From an uncultured bacterium (GTDB taxonomy: Bacteria > Verrucomicrobiota > Verrucomicrobiia > Verrucomicrobiales > V1-33): DNA of 54,393 nt. The notes under the pieces were generated by a model. That model did no database searches. It saw only the letters and a list, made by a program, of their open reading frames with translations, and was not told the origin of the DNA. This document shows, piece after piece, positions 27,968 through 36,387 of the stretch. Positions within the stretch are counted from its first letter, which is position 1, and the number at the start of each line of letters is the position of its first letter. Where the stretch lies: NCBI GenBank assembly GCA_903936775.1, contig CAIZWU010000122.1, positions 1 through 54,393 on the forward strand. The letters are read 5' to 3'. A program made the position numbers and the translations under genes.

Positions 27968-29446
27968 ATGCCTGATTCTTTTATTTCCTCAGCCAGCGCC
28001 GGTTGGCGCCTGGCGCATTCCTATGCCGCGCTCCCGCCGCTATTCCATAAGCAGACCCAACCTGGGGCCGTCAGCGCGCCGCACCTGGTCGTCTTCAATA
28101 CCGCGCTGGCTTCGTCCCTCGGATTGAACCCGGAGACCTTGGCGCAGACCGGCAGCGCCGCTCTTTTTGCCGGCAATGTCCTTCCGGAAGGAGCCCATCC
28201 CATCGCCCAGGCCTACGCCGGACATCAGTTCGGCCACTTCACCACCCTCGGCGATGGCCGCGCCATCCTGTTGGGCGAACAAATCACGCCCGTCGGTGAA
28301 CGCTTCGACATCCAGCTCAAAGGCGCCGGCCTGACGCCTTTTTCCCGTGGCGGGGATGGACGGGCGGCGCTCGGACCGATGCTGCGGGAATACCTCATCA
28401 GCGAAGCCATGCACGCCCTCGGAATCCCCACCACGCGCAGTCTCGCGGTGGCCCTGACCGGAGAACCCGTCCTTCGCCGGCAACGGCTCGACGGCGCCGT
28501 CCTGACCAGAGTTGCCGCCAGTCATATCCGGGTAGGCACTTTTGAATGGGCCGCCGCCCAGCGCGATCCCGCCGCGCTCCGGGCCCTCGCCGGATACTGC
28601 ATTCACCGCCACTATCCGGACCTGGCGGAGGCGCAAAACCCCTATCTTGAATTCCTCGGAGCCGTCATGGAACGACAGGCTTCCCTGATCGCCCAGTGGC
28701 TGCAGGTGGGATTCATCCATGGGGTCATGAACACCGATAACATGGCGCTTTCCGGCGAAACCATCGACTATGGCCCCTGCGCCTTCATGGACGCTTACGA
28801 CCCGGCCACAGTCTTCAGTTCCATCGACCAGCAAGGCCGCTACGCTTACGGCAACCAGCCGCTGATGGCCCAATGGAATCTCGCCCGCCTCGCGGAAACC
28901 CTGTTGCCCCTGCTGCATGATGACGAAGCTCAGGCCATTGAGCTGGCCAATGCCGCGATCCAGTCCTTCGAGGCCCGGTATGAACATTACCGTCTCTGCG
29001 GCATGAGGAAGAAGCTGGGCCTCTTCACGGACGAAGCAGACGATTCCGCCCTGATGGAGGACCTGCTGAAATGGATGCAGGACCACGAGGCGGATTTCAC
29101 GAATACCTTCCGCGATTTGAGTGCCGGCACGCCTCTCCCGGAAGACGTGGCGGATCAGGCGGATTTCTCCTCCTGGCACCAGCGTTGGAGCGCCCGCCGG
29201 AGCCGTCAGTCCCAGTCCGTGGTGGAATCCCAACGCCTGATGCAAGCCCACAACCCCGCCTTCATCCCCCGCAATCACAAGGTCGAGGAGGCTCTCGCCG
29301 CCGCCGTGGAACACCGGGATTTCAGCGTTCTCCAGCGGTTGTTGGGCGTGCTGGCGAAGCCCTTTGATTACGCCGCGGATCAGCCCGGTTACCAGACCCC
29401 CCCGGCTACCGCAGCCTGCGCCTATCAGACCTTCTGCGGCACCTGA
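27968..29446 (+). CDS. selO: Protein adenylyltransferase SelO (YdiU family)
   Basis: A 492-residue pseudokinase-fold enzyme that transfers AMP from ATP to Ser, Thr or Tyr of target proteins. Family blocks are 'YAGHQFGHFTTLGDGRAILLGE', 'FDIQLKGAGLTPFSRGGDGRAALGPMLREYLISEAMHALG', 'GFIHGVMNTDNMALSGETIDYGPCAFMD' (containing the catalytic-loop Asn and metal Asp) and the terminal 'YQTFCGT', all characteristic of YdiU/SelO. The terminal Cys takes part in redox control in some members. It is Cys, not selenocysteine, as in bacteria. Of the possible starts I chose ATG 27968, which gives the usual length; an upstream GTG lengthens it by 15. It follows the M60-like gene and may be co-transcribed. Confidence 0.93.
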   Translation: MPDSFISSASAGWRLAHSYAALPPLFHKQTQPGAVSAPHLVVFNTALASSLGLNPETLAQTGSAALFAGNVLPEGAHPIAQAYAGHQFGHFTTLGDGRAILLGEQITPVGERFDIQLKGAGLTPFSRGGDGRAALGPMLREYLISEAMHALGIPTTRSLAVALTGEPVLRRQRLDGAVLTRVAASHIRVGTFEWAAAQRDPAALRALAGYCIHRHYPDLAEAQNPYLEFLGAVMERQASLIAQWLQVGFIHGVMNTDNMALSGETIDYGPCAFMDAYDPATVFSSIDQQGRYAYGNQPLMAQWNLARLAETLLPLLHDDEAQAIELANAAIQSFEARYEHYRLCGMRKKLGLFTDEADDSALMEDLLKWMQDHEADFTNTFRDLSAGTPLPEDVADQADFSSWHQRWSARRSRQSQSVVESQRLMQAHNPAFIPRNHKVEEALAAAVEHRDFSVLQRLLGVLAKPFDYAADQPGYQTPPATAACAYQTFCGT

Positions 29447-29567
29447 GTGGTCAACGACACACCACCAGCAACCTGCCAAAGGTGGTTCTGCGGCAGCCCT
29501 GCGCGGGACTCAGGCGGACAATTTAGTTGCCTTGAGGGCGGGGAATGCCGCAGATTCGGCTGCATCC

Positions 29568-30521
29568 ATGGCCATCATCAAATACTTCACCCTGCTGACG
29601 CTTCCCTTCCTGTTCAGTTCCTGCGGAGCCCTCACCTCTCCCGTGGTCAAAGGAGCCAAAGCCCGGGACCATGGAAGGATCGGGGCTGGCGAAGGACCGG
29701 CCTGGAAGGAAGGCTGCCTGTATTTCACCGATGGCCGCCGGATCAACCGGCTGGATCCTGACGGCCGCACGAGGGTCTTCCGGGGCCCGGGACTGGCTCA
29801 TTCGGCGAACGGGCTTCTTTTTGACCACGAAGGACGGCTGATTGCCTGTGAGTCCGGAGCCCGCCGGGTCACCCGCACCGAAAAGGATGGCACCATCACC
29901 GTGCTCGCCGACCGGTTTGAAGGCCGAAAATTCAATACCCCGAACGACCTCGCGATGGATTCGAAAGGCCGCGTTTATTTCACTGATCCCCGCTACGGCC
30001 CCCGCACCGGCATGGAAATCACCGACGCCGGCGGCCAGCTGATCGAAGGAGTCTACCGGATTGATGCCCCCGGGAAAATCACCCGGCTGGAGGTTCCCGG
30101 CATCGAACGGCCCAATGGCATTCTGGTAGGCCCCGGCGACCGGCAGCTCTATATCGCGGACAACAATAACAACACCCACGGCGGAGCCCGCCGCCTCGTC
30201 CGCTTCGATCTGAATCCCGATGGAACTATCGCACCGGCCAGCCGCAAGGTAATCTTCGACTGGAAGAACAGCCGCGGTCCCGACGGCATCAAGATGGATT
30301 CCGCCGGGCGCCTCTATGTGGCCGCCGGAGTGAATCAGGCCAATCCCTACGAGACTACGGAATTCAAAGCTGGCGGCTATATCCTCTCCCCTTCGGGACG
30401 CCTGCTCGATTTCATCCCCACCGCCCCCGACGAGGCCTGCAACTGCGCCTTGGGCGGCCCGGATGGAAAAACACTCTTCATCACCTCCGGAAACCATCTC
30501 TGGAGCGTCCCCCTGAAGTAA
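29568..30521 (+). CDS. SMP-30/gluconolactonase family lipoprotein
   Basis: A 317-residue exported protein, with signal peptide and lipobox FSS-Cys19 in 'LPFLFSSCGALTSP'. The rest is an SMP-30-type six-bladed propeller. Blocks include 'GEGPAWKEGCLYFTD' (with the metal-binding Glu), 'NTPNDLAMDSKGRVYFTDPRYG', 'IERPNGILVGPGDRQLYIADNNNN' and 'GPDGIKMDSAGRLYVAA', which carry the conserved Asn and Asp metal ligands. Family members hydrolyse sugar-acid lactones such as glucono-lactone. A gluconokinase and a KDG-type kinase lie elsewhere in the window, so a sugar-acid pathway is plausible. The start at 29568 fits the signal peptide; the frame extends farther upstream without one. Confidence 0.87.
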   Translation: MAIIKYFTLLTLPFLFSSCGALTSPVVKGAKARDHGRIGAGEGPAWKEGCLYFTDGRRINRLDPDGRTRVFRGPGLAHSANGLLFDHEGRLIACESGARRVTRTEKDGTITVLADRFEGRKFNTPNDLAMDSKGRVYFTDPRYGPRTGMEITDAGGQLIEGVYRIDAPGKITRLEVPGIERPNGILVGPGDRQLYIADNNNNTHGGARRLVRFDLNPDGTIAPASRKVIFDWKNSRGPDGIKMDSAGRLYVAAGVNQANPYETTEFKAGGYILSPSGRLLDFIPTAPDEACNCALGGPDGKTLFITSGNHLWSVPLK

Positions 30522-30526
30522 ACGCG

Positions 30527-30556
30527 CCGGTTCAGGCAAAACCTGATGCCGGTTTT
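30527..30556 (+). terminator. Probable terminator after the SMP-30 gene
   Basis: A hairpin of about 10 bp: an outer GC stem (30527-30530 with 30549-30552), an inner TCAGG/CCTGA stem with one bulged base, a CAAAA loop, and a TTTT run at 30553-30556. It begins 6 bases after the stop and sits before the convergent kinase gene. Confidence 0.5.
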
Positions 30557-30584
30557 CCAAGCGGTGGCGGGGCGCGACCCGGCT

Positions 30585-31670
30585 TCAACGGTTCACTTGG
30601 CCCGCCTGACTGCCTTTAGTCAGGAAAAAGACTTCTTCTGTCGTGGCGCAGTTGAAATCACCCTCGGTGGAATGGGCGAGGCAGGAGGCGGCCACCGCAA
30701 AATCCACGGCCGCCTGAGGGTCCGTTCCATCAGGCGTGGTGAGGGAGAATATCAGGCCAGCGGCAAAAGCGTCGCCGCCGCCAAGGCGGTCCACCACGTG
30801 CGGAATGTCGTAGGGTTTCAGATGCCCCTGCTGCTGCGGGGCATAAAATGTCTGGCCAGAGCCAACGTTGTGAAGCAAGCCCCCCAACCGGTGATGGGAG
30901 GAGGAGAGGGCTTCGCGGACGGTCATGGCCACATGGGTGAGACCAGGATACTGGGCCGCGAGGTTCCGGGCGGCAGGCGCGTGGCGGCCGCCCTCACTTA
31001 CTTCCAACGGCAGGTCTGTCAGCAGGACGACATCATCCGGTCCACCGATGAACACATGAACCCAAGGCATCAAGCCGCGGACGGTGCGGGCCGCCAGTTC
31101 CCGGGGAGCAGTGCCGGGCTCCCACTGCCATAGTTTGCTTCGGAAATTCATGTCGAAGGAAATCCGCAGGCCACGCGCGGACGCCTGCCGCACCGCCTCC
31201 TCCGCCACCGCCGCCGCATTCCGTGAAATCGCCGGGGTAATGCCAGAAAGATGAAACCAGGCGGCTCCCTCAAAAATGGCGGCCCAGTCATATTGATCGG
31301 GAGGCAGCTGCGACACCGTGGAGCCCTCCCGGTCATAGATCACCTCCGCCGGACGCTGGTTGATCCCCTTTTCGAAAAAAAACAGTCCGAGGCGGCCCTG
31401 CGGGGAGCGCACGATGCCACTTGTATCCACCCCCAAACCCCGGAGTTGTGCCACCACCGCTTCGGCGAGGGCGTGCCGCGGCAGAGCGGTGACAAAAGCC
31501 GTCCGGCGTCCCAAACGGGCGAGAGAGGCCGCCACATTGACCTCCGCTCCGGCCAGGCTGACCTCCAGATCGCCCGGCACCGCCTGGGCAAAACGCTGGT
31601 ATCCCGGAGGCGCCAGCCGGACCATGACTTCGCCAAAGGTGACAATGCGGTCTGCCGGGATGGTGCTCAT
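30585..31670 (-). CDS. kdgK: PfkB-family sugar kinase, 2-keto-3-deoxygluconate kinase-like
   Basis: A 361-residue carbohydrate kinase. The N-terminal 'IVTFGEVMVRLAPPGYQRFAQA' and 'VSLAGAEVNVAASLARLGRRTAFV' are PfkB signature 1. The catalytic 'DRLGGGDAFAAGLIFSL' is signature 2, with the base Asp. Text such as 'TEGDFNCATTEEVFFL' near the C-terminus resembles KdgK, which phosphorylates 2-keto-3-deoxygluconate in uronate and Entner-Doudoroff breakdown. The KdgK choice among PfkB kinases is from recall and not proven. No aldolase (kdgA) or uronate gene is adjacent. It converges on the SMP-30 gene and is divergent from the cupredoxin gene, with about 200 bases between starts. Confidence 0.82.
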   Translation of the reverse strand: MSTIPADRIVTFGEVMVRLAPPGYQRFAQAVPGDLEVSLAGAEVNVAASLARLGRRTAFVTALPRHALAEAVVAQLRGLGVDTSGIVRSPQGRLGLFFFEKGINQRPAEVIYDREGSTVSQLPPDQYDWAAIFEGAAWFHLSGITPAISRNAAAVAEEAVRQASARGLRISFDMNFRSKLWQWEPGTAPRELAARTVRGLMPWVHVFIGGPDDVVLLTDLPLEVSEGGRHAPAARNLAAQYPGLTHVAMTVREALSSSHHRLGGLLHNVGSGQTFYAPQQQGHLKPYDIPHVVDRLGGGDAFAAGLIFSLTTPDGTDPQAAVDFAVAASCLAHSTEGDFNCATTEEVFFLTKGSQAGQVNR

Positions 31671-31871
31671 GAATTTCAGAAGCCAGGCCCGTCTTCATGA
31701 CGGAAGGGACCCGGACCTTCGGAGCATTGCCCAGGCAAGGACTCACAAGCAACATGGAAACAGGGCAACGGATAAAACCTGACCACGCCGCCCTTTCCCC
31801 ATGGTGCCCGATCCTGGATTTCCTGTAATACCGGCTATGGAAGTTGCGTTTACTGCCCGCCTCCGGCTTCT

Positions 31872-33461
31872 ATGACCCTTTCCCGCCTCGCCTTCCTGCT
31901 GCCCGCCCTGCTCCCCCTGCCCCTCGTGGCCGATGACCTGCCGGTCATCACCATCCGCACCCCGGCGGGACAGATGAAATACGACAGACCGGTGATTACC
32001 GCCACTCCCGGAACGCAGGTGAAGCTGGTGTTTGAAAATCTGGATGAAATGCCGCACAACTTCGTGCTATGCCATCCACTGCCTGACAAAAAAGACAAGG
32101 GCCTGGAAGTCGCCCAGCTGGCGTGGCAACTCGGCGCCGCCGGGATGGACAAGGCGTGGATTCCCGACAGTCCGCGGGTCATCGCCCATACCGGCCTCGT
32201 GGCGGCCCACCAGAAGGAGGAACTGGTCATCAAGGTGCCTGACAAACCCGGGGTCTATCCCTATGTCTGCACCTTCCCTGGTCACGCCATGGCCATGAAC
32301 GGTGAACTCCTCGTGCTGCAGACAGGCCCCGGATTCACCGGACTCAATTATCAGCTTTACCTGGGCGATTGGAACCAACTACCGGATTTCGACCAACTCA
32401 CCCCCCACCGCAGCGGCCCCATCGCGGACAAAACCCTCACCATTGAACTGGAAGGGATGACCCAGCATTTCGGGGTCCGCTATGACGGTATCCTGCCTGT
32501 TCCGGAAAACGGCGAATATGAGTTTCACCTCGCCTCCGACGATGGGTCCCAGCTCTTCATCAATGGAAAGTCCGTCCTGAAAAACGATGGCATCCATCCT
32601 TCCTCCCAAGTGATCTCCCGGAAGGTGAATCTCGAAAAAGGTCCGCAGAAAATCCGGCTGGATTACTTTGAGGGCGCCGGCCAGGAAGAGCTTTATCTCG
32701 CCTGGTCAGGGGACAAATTTTCGGAGACCCCGCTTTCCAAATGGCTGCATCCGGCACGCAATAACAATTCCGGCACCAAGGCGGAGGACAATGAATTCAC
32801 CGGTATCCCGCTGGCACCGGAAAATGGGGAAGCCGTCCTCTACCGGAACTTCATCACCGATACCGGCCCGCGCGGCATTGCGGTCGGTTATCCCAACGGC
32901 GTGAACCTCTGCTTCGATGCCAGCGTGATGTCTCCGGCCCAGTTCTGGCAGGGGGCGTTCATGGACGCCAAACGACACTGGACCGGTCGCGGCAATGGCC
33001 CGCAGCCGCCCCTTGGCTACGACGTTTTCAAAGCGGCTCCGGCGGGTCAATCCCTCGCCATTTTACCGGAAACCAACACCCCTTGGCCGGCCCCAGCCGA
33101 ACGTCCGGAGGGCCTGCATTTCCGCGGCTACCGGCTGGATGCCAAGCGCTTTCCCACGTTCCATTACGAAATCGGAAGCGTGACGGTGGAGGAATCCTAT
33201 CGACCCGCCGGAGAAATCAAAACCAACGATCTCCGCGTCACCCGGACCCTGAAATTCAAAGCCTCCCAGCCCCCGGCCCAGCTCCACTTCCGGGCGGCCG
33301 CCGGCCCGCTGAAAGCAGAGGGCGCCGGATGGGCCGGCGATGGCTTCCGCATCATCGCGGACCAGGGCCAGCCCTTCCTCCGTGGCGAAGAGCTCCTCGT
33401 GCCCGTCGTTTTCACCGGCCCTGCCGCCGCGGTGGCCGTGACCTATCACTGGAATCCCTGA
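31872..33461 (+). CDS. Exported blue-copper (cupredoxin) domain fused to PA14 domain
   Basis: A 529-residue exported protein, signal peptide cleaved near PLVADD. Residues about 25-150 form an azurin/auracyanin-like cupredoxin: copper ligands His62 (in 'EMPHNFVLC'), Cys133, His138 and Met142, with the spacing C-x4-H-x3-M. A PA14-like domain follows at about 155-290, with 'FGVRYDGILPVPENGEYEFHLASDDGSQLFING'-type strands, a carbohydrate-binding fold in many secreted proteins. The remaining 240 residues are another beta-rich region I cannot name. Cupredoxins shuttle electrons, so it may accept electrons from the propeller dehydrogenase encoded 15 bases downstream. It would be tethered or targeted by PA14. 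That link is inferred from gene order. Confidence 0.83.
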   Translation: MTLSRLAFLLPALLPLPLVADDLPVITIRTPAGQMKYDRPVITATPGTQVKLVFENLDEMPHNFVLCHPLPDKKDKGLEVAQLAWQLGAAGMDKAWIPDSPRVIAHTGLVAAHQKEELVIKVPDKPGVYPYVCTFPGHAMAMNGELLVLQTGPGFTGLNYQLYLGDWNQLPDFDQLTPHRSGPIADKTLTIELEGMTQHFGVRYDGILPVPENGEYEFHLASDDGSQLFINGKSVLKNDGIHPSSQVISRKVNLEKGPQKIRLDYFEGAGQEELYLAWSGDKFSETPLSKWLHPARNNNSGTKAEDNEFTGIPLAPENGEAVLYRNFITDTGPRGIAVGYPNGVNLCFDASVMSPAQFWQGAFMDAKRHWTGRGNGPQPPLGYDVFKAAPAGQSLAILPETNTPWPAPAERPEGLHFRGYRLDAKRFPTFHYEIGSVTVEESYRPAGEIKTNDLRVTRTLKFKASQPPAQLHFRAAAGPLKAEGAGWAGDGFRIIADQGQPFLRGEELLVPVVFTGPAAAVAVTYHWNP

Positions 33462-33476
33462 CCCCTTTCCTACTCC

Positions 33477-34931
33477 ATGCGATCCTTCCTTTCCACCCTG
33501 CTCCTGACCGCCGGAGCCGCCTGTGCGGCCGACCCCAGGGAATCCGATTATTACCCGATCCAACCGCTGCCCAACCCATCGCAGCACGTCCTGGAAATCG
33601 GTGCCCTCACCCACACCCCGGACGGCCGGATCTTCGCCGCCACCCGGCGTGGTGACGTTTTCCAGGTTTCCGATGCCCTCGGCCCTGACATCGCCACGGC
33701 AAAGCTCAGCCGTTATGCCTCCGGCCTGCACGAATGCCTCGGACTGGCCTGGAAAGCGGGTTCGCTCTACGTCACCCAACGGCCGGAAATCACCCGCCTC
33801 GTGGATGAGGACAATGATGGCCGCGCCGATCTCTTTGAGACCGTCAGTGATGGCTGGGGCATCACCGGGGACTATCATGAATACGCCTTCGGATCGGAAT
33901 TTGACCGCCACGGGGATCTCTGGGTGGCGCTCTGTTTGACAGGTTCCTTCAGCAGCCAGACGGACTACCGGGGCTGGGCTCTGCGGGTCACGGCTGACGG
34001 AAAGACCATCCCCACGGTCTGCGGCCTCCGCAGTCCCGGGGGGATCGGATTCAATGCGTCGGGCGATGCGTTTTACACGGACAACCAAGGTCCATGGAAT
34101 GGGTCCAGCTCCTTGAAATGGCTCAAGCCGGGGTCCTTTGCCGGACACCCCGGGGGCAACGACTGGTTCAAGCTCACCAACGCGATCGGCTCCCGCCCAC
34201 CGGAACCAAATGACCAGAGCCGCATGGTCAAGGAACGCGAACGGGTCCCCACCCTGATTCCGCCTGCGGTCATGCTGCCCCATGCCCGCATCGGGCAGAG
34301 CCCCACCGCCATCATTTGCGACACCACCGGCGGCAAGTTTGGTCCCTTCCAGAACCAACTGTTCGTCGGGGAGCAATGTTACTCGAACATCACCCGGGTC
34401 AGCCTGGAAATGGTAAACGGCATCTACCAAGGTGTGGCCATTCCCTTTGTCGAAGGATTCGGCAGCGGGATCATCGGCATGACCCTGACCCCGGAGGGCA
34501 AAATGTTCGCCGGCGGCTCCGACCGCGGCTGGGGCTCGCGCGGAGGAAAGCCCTTTAACCTCGACCGCCTCGTCTGGACCGGAAAAACCCCCTTCGAAAT
34601 TCTCGACATGAAGGCCACTCCCGATGGGTTTGTCCTCAGCTTTACTGCTCCCGTCAGCCATGAAACCGCCGGCAACCCCGCCAGTTACGCCATGGAAGCC
34701 TGGACCTGGGCCTACCGGGCGGAATATGGAGGTCCCGAAGTCGACCAGGTTACCCCAAAAATCACCGCCGCCCAGCCTGCGCCGGACGGCCTGAGCGTGA
34801 AGCTTATCATTTCGCCCCTGACCAAGGGCCACGTGCATTACCTGAAATCGGCCGGAGTGCGCTCCAGCACCGGTCTCCCCCTGCTGCACCAGGATGCCTA
34901 TTACACTTTGAACGAGATTCCGGCCGCCTGA
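33477..34931 (+). CDS. Exported propeller dehydrogenase-like protein
   Basis: A 484-residue exported protein; signal peptide cleaved near GAACAAD. The mature part is a six-bladed-type propeller with blade motifs 'IGALTHTPDGRIFAATRRGDVFQV', 'LGLAWKAGSLYVTQRPEITRLVDEDNDGRADLFE' and 'GGIGFNASGDAFYTDNQGPW', as in the PVC 'membrane-bound dehydrogenase'/sorbosone dehydrogenase-like group. The Asp-rich loop probably binds calcium. Unlike the 1030-residue protein earlier in the window, it has no heme motif. It lies 15 bases after the cupredoxin-PA14 gene, so that protein could serve as its electron acceptor in place of a fused cytochrome. Substrate unknown; a sugar or polyol is likely from the family. 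Confidence 0.8.
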   Translation: MRSFLSTLLLTAGAACAADPRESDYYPIQPLPNPSQHVLEIGALTHTPDGRIFAATRRGDVFQVSDALGPDIATAKLSRYASGLHECLGLAWKAGSLYVTQRPEITRLVDEDNDGRADLFETVSDGWGITGDYHEYAFGSEFDRHGDLWVALCLTGSFSSQTDYRGWALRVTADGKTIPTVCGLRSPGGIGFNASGDAFYTDNQGPWNGSSSLKWLKPGSFAGHPGGNDWFKLTNAIGSRPPEPNDQSRMVKERERVPTLIPPAVMLPHARIGQSPTAIICDTTGGKFGPFQNQLFVGEQCYSNITRVSLEMVNGIYQGVAIPFVEGFGSGIIGMTLTPEGKMFAGGSDRGWGSRGGKPFNLDRLVWTGKTPFEILDMKATPDGFVLSFTAPVSHETAGNPASYAMEAWTWAYRAEYGGPEVDQVTPKITAAQPAPDGLSVKLIISPLTKGHVHYLKSAGVRSSTGLPLLHQDAYYTLNEIPAA

Positions 34932-35007
34932 ACCAAGGCGAAAAATCCGAAATTTCATGTTGCCAAAGAATCCGCCCCTCCCCTACTTTGATCCCACTGC
35001 GATTTTT

Positions 35008-35427
35008 ATGAAAAAGACCATCCTTATCCTCCTGACCGTCGGCATTGCCGGCCTGAGCATGGCAGACTTCCAAGCCCCCCCGGCTGAGAAGAACGGCCCC
35101 ATCCGGAAATTGAGCCGCGCGCTTTCCAACATCGTTTACGGTGTATCGGAAATCCCGACCCAATGGAACAAAACCAATCGTGAAGAAGGCGGAACCGTCG
35201 CTGGCAGTTACGGCATCGTCAACGGCACCCGCAAAACCGTGGCCCGCCTTGGTTTCGGGATCTTCGAACTGGTCACTTTCCCGTTCCCTGCCTACAAAGG
35301 CACTTACCGCCAGCCTTATCCGGAGCATCTGCGTGAGGCCACTCACCCGAGCACCGGTTACCTCGAGTTCCCGCCTGAACTCGGATTTGTCTCCGGCACG
35401 CAGTATACCCGCGAGCAGTTCAACTGA
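35008..35427 (+). CDS. Exported TIGR04073-like exosortase-associated protein
   Basis: A 139-residue protein with signal peptide MKKTILILLTVGIAGLSMA. The mature sequence has 'IRKLSRALSNIVYGVSEIPTQW', 'GSYGIVNGTRKTVARLGFGIFELVTFPFPAYKGTYRQPYP' and 'YLEFPPELGF'. These match, from memory, the TIGR04073 family of 'exosortase system-associated' proteins in Verrucomicrobia and Deltaproteobacteria. No exosortase, PEP-CTERM target or EPS gene is adjacent. A strong terminator follows, so it is the end of its own transcription unit. Function unknown; probably an envelope protein. Confidence 0.85.
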   Translation: MKKTILILLTVGIAGLSMADFQAPPAEKNGPIRKLSRALSNIVYGVSEIPTQWNKTNREEGGTVAGSYGIVNGTRKTVARLGFGIFELVTFPFPAYKGTYRQPYPEHLREATHPSTGYLEFPPELGFVSGTQYTREQFN

Positions 35428-35454
35428 ACCAATTCAGGGCTTTTCCCTTTTCGG

Positions 35455-35487
35455 GGCCTCTTTTCCGCAAGGAGAAGAGGCCTTTTT
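35455..35487 (+). terminator. Rho-independent terminator after the TIGR04073-like gene
   Basis: A 12-bp stem (35455-35466 with 35471-35482, one G-U pair) closed by a GCAA tetraloop and followed by a TTTTT run (35483-35487). It begins 28 bases after the stop codon and separates this gene from the FHA gene. Confidence 0.9.
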
Positions 35488-35562
35488 CGTCTGCACTCCT
35501 CACCTGAACTGCCCTTTGCTAAATCAGAGTTTCCCCTTAGATTTCCGGTATTTTCCAGACCG

Positions 35563-36387
35563 ATGGCAGCACTCCGCACCCCCCAAGGCCATACCCTCCT
35601 CCTTCCGGATGGAGCCGTCAGCATTGGTGCAGATCCCGCCAACGAAGTGCCTGTCGCAGCTCATCTCGGACTCGCTCCGGTTCATTTCCGTCTTCAACCT
35701 TGGGAAGGCGGTCACTTTATTGAAGACGCGGGCTCCGGACTTGGAACGCTCGTTAATGGGCATGCCATCAACTGGAAACCCCTTGACCATGGCGATCTGA
35801 TTGTCGCCGGAGAACTGGAAGTGATTTATTCGGAATCCTCCCCCAGTGATGGTGGCGAGGTTTCAGCCATCGCTGTTCCGGCTGGTCCTGCGGCCCTGCC
35901 CCCACCGCTCCAGTCCCTTTCATCATACGGAATTGCCACCGCAACCTTGTTGCCACCCGAAGCATCAGGCCTCCAAGTTCTCCGGCCGACGCCTCCCCTT
36001 GTCCGCCAGCCTCCGGCGTGGCTACCGGAAGATCTGCTGCCGGAAAATTATCATAGGCCAGCCGCGATCACGGAGGGTCCACCCGCCGGCGATCCGACCG
36101 CCCCGCCCGGGGATGGTCCACTCCTTGAGCAACCAAGGCCTCCCGACTCCACCCTCAACCGGCCGCGCTTACGGCGTCTGTTGCCCTTGGCTACGATCCT
36201 TGCAGTTTTGGGCTGGGCCGGACACATGGCCTGGCAAAGTGGTAACTTGGACGGACTGTTTCAAAGCCTCCAGAGCGCATGGAGCAAAATATCCGGCCAA
36301 GCTCCGGCAGGAATTCCTGCCCCGGCATCCGTCACGCATCCCTCTGGAGTCCATATCCCTCCCCCGCAACGCCCCTTCACCCCCTGA
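35563..36387 (+). CDS. Membrane-anchored protein with degenerate FHA domain
   Basis: A 274-residue protein. Residues about 1-90 have the FHA fold: 'LLLPDGAVSIGADPANEVPV', 'LAPVHFRL' and 'GLGTLVNGHAI'. In binding FHA domains the Gly-Arg and Ser-x-x-His motifs contact phosphothreonine. Here the Arg position is Ala23 and the Ser is Ala38, although the His41 and Asn65 positions are kept. Phosphothreonine binding may therefore be lost. A long Pro/Ala-rich linker, a transmembrane helix at about 206-222 (LLPLATILAVLGWAG) and a Pro-rich outer tail follow. Its stop overlaps the convergent gluconokinase stop by 11 bases. Role unknown: perhaps a structural FHA. Confidence 0.78.
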   Translation: MAALRTPQGHTLLLPDGAVSIGADPANEVPVAAHLGLAPVHFRLQPWEGGHFIEDAGSGLGTLVNGHAINWKPLDHGDLIVAGELEVIYSESSPSDGGEVSAIAVPAGPAALPPPLQSLSSYGIATATLLPPEASGLQVLRPTPPLVRQPPAWLPEDLLPENYHRPAAITEGPPAGDPTAPPGDGPLLEQPRPPDSTLNRPRLRRLLPLATILAVLGWAGHMAWQSGNLDGLFQSLQSAWSKISGQAPAGIPAPASVTHPSGVHIPPPQRPFTP

